From positions 1 to 8,965 of the forward strand of contig PWGE01000018.1 in assembly GCA_003554345.1 (NCBI GenBank): DNA of 8,965 nt. The letters run 5' to 3'. Shown here piece after piece: positions 1-6,261 of the stretch (positions within the stretch are counted from its first letter, which is position 1; the number at the start of each line of letters is the position of its first letter). Made by a program: the position numbers and the translations under genes. Below the pieces are notes generated by a model that saw only the letters and a program-made list of their open reading frames with translations, searched no databases and had not been told where the DNA came from. This DNA is from T1SED10-198M sp003554345 [NCBI: Candidatus Sumerlaeota bacterium]. GTDB taxonomy: Bacteria; Sumerlaeota; T1SED10-198M.

Positions 1-3000
1 CTTATCCTGATCATCAGCATGGTATTGGTTGGGATACACATAATAGGGGTCGTTCATTTCATCCAGAAGCATGGGGTCGTCCATTCTGCTCTGGAGGAAA
101 AGCATATGGTCGGGGAAATAACCTCCTGGATTGGAGGAGCACCAACTATCAAACAAGAATTCTCCCTCTTTTAAAGGGTATGGTGAAGGATGAAGAATAG
201 TAAAATCAACTTCTTCAATCTCAAAATATTGAGGCAAAAGAGGTGTAAGGTTCCATAAATCAGTATTACCTTCCAGATAAAGACGTTCCTTGAGATGGTT
301 AAGAGTGGTGAGAGGTGATATATCGGTAATCATGTTGTAGCGGGCATTTAGATTTTGCAGTTTACTTAAGTATTGCAACCCTGTGATGTCCTGCAGGTAA
401 TTATTGCGTATGGAAAGAAAGGTTAATTCCTTCAGATACCTAATCGGCGTATTATAACCAATCTCTGTGAGAAGATTATCTCGCAGGCTCAGGTACCACA
501 ATTTATCTAAATCAGCCAGAAGGTGGAACTGCATGTTTTGAAGGATTGTATTGTTAATGCCATTATTGCGTAAATTGAGTTCCTGCAGGTTCGTAGCATA
601 CTGGAGTCCTTCCAGGTTTCTAACGGCATAATTGCGCAGGTCAAGCACTTCTAAACTATTCATATCGCTGAGCAAAACAGGTTCATCAGTTTTTTTATCC
701 AGTAACCGGTAGATTTCGTGGCGAAGATAATAGTCCGGAATATTAATTATGGGGTTCTCACTGTCAGTTTCAAATAAAGCAGTTATCTCTCTATCCTCAG
801 AAAGTGTCAATGAAATTTTTACATCTTCTTTTTCAGTGCCTTGCCAACTGACAAAACGATAGCCGGGCCGCGGTATGGCTTCCAATTCTACAGGGATTTC
901 CTTAAAGTAGATCCCACTCCACGGATAGGGTGATTCAGTTACCCCCTGGGTTTCGGGGTGAAGCTTAACTGTATTAATGCGTATATAACCTTTTTCCATC
1001 GAGTTTACATGAAGAGTGATGGTAACCTCTTCTTCGAGGTTGAAATGCTTCTTAAGATGCTGGCGCTGGTAAGCGGGACGCTTATCAGCAAATTCCAGCC
1101 ATCTGTTAAGATAAAACTGATTTGCCACACTGCGGTTCCACCGTTGTCTGTGTTCATCCATTTCCCTTTCTAAAATTGCATACTCGTGCTCGATAATGGG
1201 TTTTATTCTATCTGAAGAAAAAGTAGTGTTTATATGGTCTGCAAAACGGTTGATAAAGAGATATCTAAAGGTATTGCTTTCCAGCATGTTACGTAAAAGC
1301 TCTGTTCTGGCTCCTCTTCTGAAAGAATACCTGTCACCTTCTCCGTGTGGGTCCAATGCGTTGGCAAGTAAATCATACTCATAACTGCGAGCGGCATTGT
1401 CAAAGTCCCAGACCATAATACGCCATTTGCCATCGTGGTATGGTTCATCAGAGGTTTCTCGGACCCTCCAGTAACGAAAATGTCTGTGTCCATACCAGTC
1501 GACATTACCAAAGTAGAGAAACATGACCAGGTAATCAATATAACTGTTAATGCACACCTTTTGCTCAAGCTTTTCAAAGTTTTCTGGTATGTTCAAATCA
1601 TTTTCCAGAGCAAAGGAATGGAATTGATTGTAAAACAAAACGTCTTCGGGAAGACCGGCTTCCAGTTTATAACTGCCTATTGAAAGGTCGGGGGCGTCGG
1701 GTCCTCTTAAGATGATAATATTATCAGGATCGGTTTCATAGTTGTATGCTAAATGGTATTCATCAAGACGGTCTCTGACATTAATCAATCCCCAGTATTC
1801 GCCATTAATGAAGTGGAGAAAGCGGCGGCATCTCTGGACCCCGACCTCTGTGTTTTCCATTATCAAATGTGCCAGGGAATCGTTAAGAAAGTTATACCAG
1901 TTTCCTCCCTGTCTGAAAAGTATTCTTTTAAATTTTTTCAGTGGCTCAGAGCTACCAGGTTTTGTAGAGTCAGGAAAGAATTGATATAACATATCATCCT
2001 TTCCGTTGAGTCCGTCATACTCATCACGCGCATAGAGACGGAAAGCCTTTTGAGCTCTCATTCGTCCGAAACCACCATGTATACGCATTCCTACATTCTG
2101 GGATAATGAGTGTGTCCCATTGTCTTCAAAAAGTTCAAAATGTACAGGACGCTCCCACTCTCTTCCGGTCTGTCCGAAATTTCCTGCATGGGTAACATTC
2201 TGGCTTTCTGTTCCCCCTTCAAGAAAATATTGCTCTCCAGGCACATAAATTCCCTTTTCATATCCAAACAGGTTCTGGGGATCTGTTATAAAGGAAGCAA
2301 TGGGTAGACTGTAACGGTTTTCTCCGGCAGGGTCTATAAAATAAGAACCGGAAGCTATATCACTTGCAAAACTGCCATCAGTATTGACTTTATATGCTTT
2401 AGCTCTTACAACTGTTCCTTTGAAAATATTGTCGGCCGGTGGTCCCCAGTAGGGTTCATCTTCTACTCCCCGATAAGTGGTTATGATGTTGCTTAAGTCG
2501 TTATTTTCTTCGGACCGATTGGTAATTTCCAGGCTGTTTTCATAGACATACGTGTTGTTGAGACGGGGTATGTTTTGACTTACCTCCCATTCATCGAAAA
2601 AAAAATAATTTATCAGGTATTCTTTTCCTTTATTATCCAAATTATCAATATCAGGAGAGGAGCCATCAAGAGTATAAAGTACAGTCACTGCAGGGTCAGG
2701 ATGACTGATTGTAAGATTGACATTTTCCGTATAAAATCCTGGAGACAAAGAGAAAACAGGAGGCTGTATCTTCTGTGTCCCATAATCGTTACTAAAACCG
2801 GGTGTGGTTCCTCCATATTCTATGTTGAAAAACCCTCCATACCGACGCCACAGGTCTCTGTTTTTTTTCTGTCGACCATAAGATTGGTCTCTCTGGAGAG
2901 GTAGAGCCGGAATGAAATCTATTGTGGTCTTTCCATCCGGAGCCGTTAAAATAAGGGGCTCTCCTTCTCGATTGATGCGAAAATTTGTATGATGTTTTTC

Positions 3001-4002
3001 CCCAACCATGTCTTTTCCCGAGGCAAAAACAACCAGGTATTCACCAGGGAAAAGAATATTCATGTGCGGGCTTGAAGTTGCTGATACATCAGGAAACCTC
3101 CATCGAAGCGGGTTATCCACCTGGTCAGAAAGGTAATAACCAGTTAGATCAATGGAATGGTTGGTTGCATTGTATAATTCTAACCACGGTGGGAAATTCC
3201 CTTCTTCATCTGACAGAGAAATACCGTTGGTTGCCATGAACTCATTTATTAATAATGGGAGATTTCGTTCTTCAACAACGGGTAATATAATAAAGTCTAC
3301 GTCTTCTATATGTTCATAATATTGTGACATTGCCGTGAAATTTGTGGAATGGTTGCCTCCTACATGCAATCTACTGCCCTGTCCGGATATATCAGGCAAG
3401 TTCTGGAGAGGACTGAAATCGGTGATTTGATTGTCACGAATATTGAGATTTTTCAGATTGGAAAGTGACGATAGTACGGAAATATCTTTTATTTTATTAT
3501 TTCTTAAGGTTAATTCCCGCAAGCGAGTGATGTTTTCCAAAACAGAAATGTCAATTACTGAATTGCTGTGTATACTCAGATCTTCCAGCAGAAGAATATT
3601 GCCTATAGCTTCAATGTTTTGTATCCTGTTATTGCGGAGAGATAATTGCCTTAAGTTGACGAGGTCGCTGAGGGGGGTTATGTCCTCAATGTGATTATTT
3701 CGCAGATGAAGTTTTTTCAGTTGTTCCAGGGATGATAGGGGAGATATATCCTGTATTCGGTTGTCGCGTAAATTGAGATAGCGTAAATTCGTCAGGTTCT
3801 CAATACCTTCGAGAGATTTAATGCCGCACCCTCGTGCTTCTAAAGAGGTGAGTTGAAGCAGGGCTTCTTTGTGAAGAGGACCGATAGGGATGCGTAATTC
3901 ATGGCGAATTCTCGCTTCCAGATAGGGATCTGCCAACATGATTTCTTGTCCCATAATTTTGAGAATGCTTAAAATTAAAAGGAAAATTATAATTTTTTTC
4001 AC
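1..4002 (-). CDS. Large exported LRR / lamin-tail / CotH-kinase mosaic protein (3' end cut by window)
   Basis: The frame is open for 1334 codons from GTG at 4002 to base 1, with no stop, so the C-terminus is missing. The start gives MKKIIIFLLILSIL, a clear signal peptide; the next in-frame ATG (3954) would remove it. No good Shine-Dalgarno precedes the GTG. Domains by residue: internalin-type leucine-rich repeats about 51-217; lamin-tail domain about 250-404 (INEFMATN near 252); chitobiase-C-terminal-like domain about 410-560 (YTLDGSSPD); CotH kinase domain about 630-985; InlB-repeat-like domain about 994-1080 (PGYRFVSW); second LRR block about 1114-1260; unassigned tail to 1334. CotH hallmarks are K652, NGEYWG at 733-738, NVDW at 833-836 and WDFD at 865-868. 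CotH of Bacillus is an atypical protein kinase of spore-coat proteins; related domains are common in secreted bacterial proteins. Kinase activity here, and its substrate, are inference. The gene is divergent from the pel-like operon. I see no frameshift. Confidence 0.9.
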   Translation of the reverse strand, partial: MKKIIIFLLILSILKIMGQEIMLADPYLEARIRHELRIPIGPLHKEALLQLTSLEARGCGIKSLEGIENLTNLRYLNLRDNRIQDISPLSSLEQLKKLHLRNNHIEDITPLSDLVNLRQLSLRNNRIQNIEAIGNILLLEDLSIHSNSVIDISVLENITRLRELTLRNNKIKDISVLSSLSNLKNLNIRDNQITDFSPLQNLPDISGQGSRLHVGGNHSTNFTAMSQYYEHIEDVDFIILPVVEERNLPLLINEFMATNGISLSDEEGNFPPWLELYNATNHSIDLTGYYLSDQVDNPLRWRFPDVSATSSPHMNILFPGEYLVVFASGKDMVGEKHHTNFRINREGEPLILTAPDGKTTIDFIPALPLQRDQSYGRQKKNRDLWRRYGGFFNIEYGGTTPGFSNDYGTQKIQPPVFSLSPGFYTENVNLTISHPDPAVTVLYTLDGSSPDIDNLDNKGKEYLINYFFFDEWEVSQNIPRLNNTYVYENSLEITNRSEENNDLSNIITTYRGVEDEPYWGPPADNIFKGTVVRAKAYKVNTDGSFASDIASGSYFIDPAGENRYSLPIASFITDPQNLFGYEKGIYVPGEQYFLEGGTESQNVTHAGNFGQTGREWERPVHFELFEDNGTHSLSQNVGMRIHGGFGRMRAQKAFRLYARDEYDGLNGKDDMLYQFFPDSTKPGSSEPLKKFKRILFRQGGNWYNFLNDSLAHLIMENTEVGVQRCRRFLHFINGEYWGLINVRDRLDEYHLAYNYETDPDNIIILRGPDAPDLSIGSYKLEAGLPEDVLFYNQFHSFALENDLNIPENFEKLEQKVCINSYIDYLVMFLYFGNVDWYGHRHFRYWRVRETSDEPYHDGKWRIMVWDFDNAARSYEYDLLANALDPHGEGDRYSFRRGARTELLRNMLESNTFRYLFINRFADHINTTFSSDRIKPIIEHEYAILEREMDEHRQRWNRSVANQFYLNRWLEFADKRPAYQRQHLKKHFNLEEEVTITLHVNSMEKGYIRINTVKLHPETQGVTESPYPWSGIYFKEIPVELEAIPRPGYRFVSWQGTEKEDVKISLTLSEDREITALFETDSENPIINIPDYYLRHEIYRLLDKKTDEPVLLSDMNSLEVLDLRNYAVRNLEGLQYATNLQELNLRNNGINNTILQNMQFHLLADLDKLWYLSLRDNLLTEIGYNTPIRYLKELTFLSIRNNYLQDITGLQYLSKLQNLNARYNMITDISPLTTLNHLKERLYLEGNTDLWNLTPLLPQYFEIEEVDFTILHPSPYPLKEGEFLFDSWCSSNPGGYFPDHMLFLQSRMDDPMLLDEMNDPYYVYPNQYHADDQDK
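223..663 (-). repeat. Second leucine-rich repeat block, after the CotH domain
   Basis: Residues about 1114-1260 contain five to six repeats of the same class (SLEVLDLRN, NLQELNLRNN, KLWYLSLRDN, ELTFLSIRNN, KLQNLNARYN). Two of them are lengthened between the LRNN element and the next leucine pair. A cap-like segment with the motif PDYYLRHEIYRLL (about residues 1085-1097) precedes the block and matches the style of the N-terminal cap. This indicates a second self-contained LRR module rather than a continuation of the first. Confidence 0.85.
3352..3852 (-). repeat. N-terminal leucine-rich repeat block of the CotH protein
   Basis: Residues about 51-217 contain seven complete repeats of roughly 22 residues plus a partial eighth. 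They follow the pattern LxxLxLRxNxIxDIsxL, as in NLRYLNLRDN, QLKKLHLRNN, NLRQLSLRNN and RLRELTLRNN. This is the bacterial internalin type. The stretch before it (residues 22-50, DPYLEARIRHEL) resembles the helical cap that precedes such repeats in internalin-like proteins. The block normally forms a curved protein- or glycan-binding surface; the ligand is unknown. Confidence 0.88.
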
Positions 4003-4035
4003 ATGAGCAACTCTATAATAATAATATATACAAAA

Positions 4036-4041
4036 ATTATA
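4036..4041 (-). promoter_or_regulatory. Candidate -10 element for the CotH-type gene
   Basis: Read on the minus strand, this is a perfect TATAAT. It would place transcription start near 4029 and give a leader of about 27 nt before the GTG at 4002. No convincing -35 hexamer sits 16-18 bp upstream, where the sequence is a CTTTCT-like pyrimidine run. The whole region is so AT-rich that a chance match is likely. It is listed as the best candidate only. Confidence 0.25.
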
Positions 4042-4139
4042 TAAAATTATCTGACAAAAGAAAGGGGCTAAAACAGATAAAAAATCAGTCATATATTTAT
4101 CCAACAAAAAGTGGTTACTAAAAAATAACAGTCAAATTT

Positions 4140-4196
4140 AACAATTTATTAAAAATAGATTGAAAAAATTAAAAAATTGTTGTATATTTATTGTTG
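4140..4196. promoter_or_regulatory. Inverted and direct repeats around the pel-like promoter (possible operator)
   Basis: Two repeats overlap the candidate promoter. One is a perfect 8-bp inverted repeat, AACAATTT at 4140-4147 with AAATTGTT at 4174-4181; its arms bracket the -35 hexamer. The other is a perfect 7-bp direct repeat, ATTGTTG at 4176-4182 and 4190-4196; its copies flank the -10 hexamer. Such placement is typical of regulator sites, but the DNA is very AT-rich and no known operator consensus is recognised. Confidence 0.3.
4160..4188 (+). promoter_or_regulatory. Candidate sigma-70-type promoter for the pel-like operon
   Basis: TTGAAA (4160-4165) and TATATT (4183-4188) each match the consensus at five of six positions and are separated by exactly 17 bp. 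Predicted transcription start is near 4195, giving a leader of only about 20 nt that contains little more than the ribosome binding site. It is the best-spaced promoter in the intergenic region and points into the pelA-like gene. AT-richness raises the chance of a coincidental match, but position and spacing both fit. Confidence 0.55.
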
Positions 4197-4197
4197 C

Positions 4198-4204
4198 AAG
4201 GAGG
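4198..4204 (+). promoter_or_regulatory. Strong Shine-Dalgarno of the pelA-like gene
   Basis: AAGGAGG lies 11 nt before the ATG at 4216. It is a full-strength ribosome binding site and fixes this start, which also gives a proper signal peptide. The spacer contains the 8-bp palindrome CTAGCTAG (4205-4212). The divergent GTG-started gene has no comparable site. Confidence 0.75.
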
Positions 4205-4215
4205 CTAGCTAGATA

Positions 4216-6261
4216 ATGAAGCATATAGTATACCTGTTTTTAATTACAAACATTTTTCTATCTGTTTGTTTGGGAGGACAGGTGCTTGCCCTGGTTGACA
4301 AAGAAGATCATCTTGAACCTATCTATAATAACAGTATTGCCTATAACCTTGAGGTTATTTTCAATTACTGGGGACTTGACCTGACATATCATTTTCTTGA
4401 CCAGGATTTACCAGATGATAAAGAGATGCAAAAATATGTGGCTGTTTTAACTTACTTTCATAATGAAAGAGTTCCTGAACCTGAGAAGTTACTTAATTGG
4501 CTTATCAGTCAAAGCCGTCAGAAAAAAAAACTGTTTATATGGGGCGACATTCCCCGGGTTTCTCATGACGGAACTCAAAGGGTATCCGAAATACGTGTGG
4601 CTGAACTATATGATATATTTGGGATTCAAGCAGGAACTGACGACCCGGAATCTCCGCTCCGACTTGTGATAAGGGAAGATGTGGATGCTTCTCTGGTAAA
4701 CTTTGAACGTGATATTTCTAAAGATAGATTCAGTGTTGAACATCTTGTATCACAAGAGGGAGCTGAGGCTGATTTTCAGATGATGTATGGTGTGAATCAG
4801 GATGATTCTGCCTGGGAAACCGTTATTGCTTCCTGGGGAACACAGGGCTCATATATTCAATCTGACTTTAGTTTATTCCGCCGTTGGATTGGAGGAAGAG
4901 GGAGTTCCCAGCTTTATCTCGATTTATTCAGAATTGTGGGAGAAGTCTTTGATTTGTATCATGCTCCTGTTCCTGATCTTACCACCTTAATGGGGCGGCG
5001 GGTGTTGATGTGTCATATTGATGGTGACGGAGTTAATAATCTGAGCTATGATCGAAGTCCTTTGTTATGTGGACATGTTATTAAGGAAGAAGTCCTGGAG
5101 CAATATCCTCAGGTGTTGTTTGGAGTGTCTTTTATCGTGGACACAATAAGTACGGGGTGGGATGGCACAACTGAACTAAGTGATCTGGCACGGGAAATCT
5201 TCCTGTTGGAGAATGTTGAACCGGCCAGTCATACTTTTCATCATCCATTAGATTGGCGGAATGAGATCTATTATGAAGAGGCTGAAGTCACGTTTGATAG
5301 TTACCGGGAAGTGGTTGAATCAATTGAGTACTTAAATCATTACTATGCTCCGGAAGATAAGCCGGTTCATATTCTGTACTGGTCAGGAAACTGTTTGCCT
5401 GCAGAGAATGATATTGCGCATCTTTATGAAAAAGGCTATTATAATCTGAATGGCGGAAGAAATGTGACAGATCCATTGTTTCCCAGTGTTACCCAGTTAA
5501 GTCCGAAAGGGAGAAAGATTGGTCCTTACCGGCAAATATTTGCTCCTATGAATAATGAAATGCTTTATACAAATTTATGGTCAGGACCTTTCTGGGGTTA
5601 TAAACAATTGATAAGATGCTTGAAGGTGGCAGATGGACGGTACCGTCTTAAACCGATCAACCTGTATTTTCATTTTTATTCTGCGGAGTGTCATGATGCC
5701 TTAAATGCCCTTACTCATAATATTGAATGGGCGGTGTCTCAAGCACCCATTTCAATTTATCCCGTACATTATTGTCAGAAGGTGGCAGAATTTTTCCGTT
5801 TAGAAATAGAGGGCCTGGGCAATAATAGCTATCATGTTCAGGGATTGCAAACCATTCAATCTCTCCGCGTTGAAAGTGGTTTGATTCCGAACCTTGACGA
5901 TAAACGTATTTTAGGGTTTTCTCAGGAAAACGGAAAAACCTGGATCCATCTTCAGCCTGATGCCGGAGAACTGGATATACAGCTGGCTAATGAGCAGCCA
6001 TCTGTGCCCTATCTGGTTGATGCAAATATTTATAGCATTCATTGTACAGATAGGAATAAGGAGATGCTTGAACTACTGGTTTCAGCTCCTCTTGATTCTT
6101 TTGAAAGTCAGATGATATTCAGGGTTCCTTCTGCCCGGAAGTGGGAAATATATATTGATGGGAAAAAAGCTGAAAACATATCATCACTTTCGGAGGACAG
6201 AATAAGCTGGAAAGGTCTGCTACACAGGAAGGAAAGCACAGTGTTGCTTCAACTGAAATGA
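4216..6261 (+). CDS. pelA: PelA-like periplasmic polysaccharide deacetylase, lacking the hydrolase domain
   Basis: The protein has 681 residues. Residues 1-21 form a signal peptide; C18 in LSVC is a poor lipobox, so a soluble periplasmic form is more likely. Residues 23 to about 230 look like the Rossmann-type domain found in PelA. The deacetylase core carries HIDGDG (D269, D271) and SHTFHHP (H339, H343), the Asp-x-Asp / His-x3-His metal site. The 70-residue gap between D269 and H339 matches that reported for Pseudomonas PelA (D528, H600). Further PelA-like stretches are YWSGNC and YFHFYSAECH. Residues about 535-681 form a beta-rich tail with QSLRV and WIHL motifs. Pseudomonas PelA is about 948 residues because it also has an N-terminal glycoside hydrolase domain; nothing like that fits here. 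Family role: partial de-N-acetylation of Pel, needed for export and biofilm. The next gene overlaps by 4 bp and looks like PelB. Orthology is inferred from motifs and context. Confidence 0.82.
   Translation: MKHIVYLFLITNIFLSVCLGGQVLALVDKEDHLEPIYNNSIAYNLEVIFNYWGLDLTYHFLDQDLPDDKEMQKYVAVLTYFHNERVPEPEKLLNWLISQSRQKKKLFIWGDIPRVSHDGTQRVSEIRVAELYDIFGIQAGTDDPESPLRLVIREDVDASLVNFERDISKDRFSVEHLVSQEGAEADFQMMYGVNQDDSAWETVIASWGTQGSYIQSDFSLFRRWIGGRGSSQLYLDLFRIVGEVFDLYHAPVPDLTTLMGRRVLMCHIDGDGVNNLSYDRSPLLCGHVIKEEVLEQYPQVLFGVSFIVDTISTGWDGTTELSDLAREIFLLENVEPASHTFHHPLDWRNEIYYEEAEVTFDSYREVVESIEYLNHYYAPEDKPVHILYWSGNCLPAENDIAHLYEKGYYNLNGGRNVTDPLFPSVTQLSPKGRKIGPYRQIFAPMNNEMLYTNLWSGPFWGYKQLIRCLKVADGRYRLKPINLYFHFYSAECHDALNALTHNIEWAVSQAPISIYPVHYCQKVAEFFRLEIEGLGNNSYHVQGLQTIQSLRVESGLIPNLDDKRILGFSQENGKTWIHLQPDAGELDIQLANEQPSVPYLVDANIYSIHCTDRNKEMLELLVSAPLDSFESQMIFRVPSARKWEIYIDGKKAENISSLSEDRISWKGLLHRKESTVLLQLK

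Noticed and set aside
1230-1577. Minus-strand 115-codon frame inside the CotH-type gene
   Set aside because: It lies in another frame of the same strand as the 1334-codon gene, across the CotH core. It has no ribosome binding site and no recognisable domain.
958-3694. Several short plus-strand frames (60-109 codons) opposite the CotH-type gene
   Set aside because: They are antisense to a continuous, domain-rich coding frame and show no ribosome binding site or known motif.
4014-4030. TATAATAATAATATATA simple repeat upstream of the CotH-type gene
   Set aside because: It is a short low-complexity tract expected in very AT-rich DNA, too short to treat as a variable repeat.
4112-4130. Possible hairpin terminator GTTA ... 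TAAC
   Set aside because: The stem is only four clean base pairs, has no GC core, and sits between divergent promoters where no transcript is expected to end.
4003-4215. Cyclic-di-GMP riboswitch or other structured leader upstream of the pel-like operon
   Set aside because: The predicted leader is only about 20 nt, and no GEMM-type conserved segments or strong stems are visible in the AT-rich region.
4216-4280. Lipoprotein signal (LSVC, C18) in the PelA-like protein
   Set aside because: Valine just before the cysteine and leucine after it do not fit a standard lipobox; ordinary signal peptidase cleavage near G20-Q22 is more likely.
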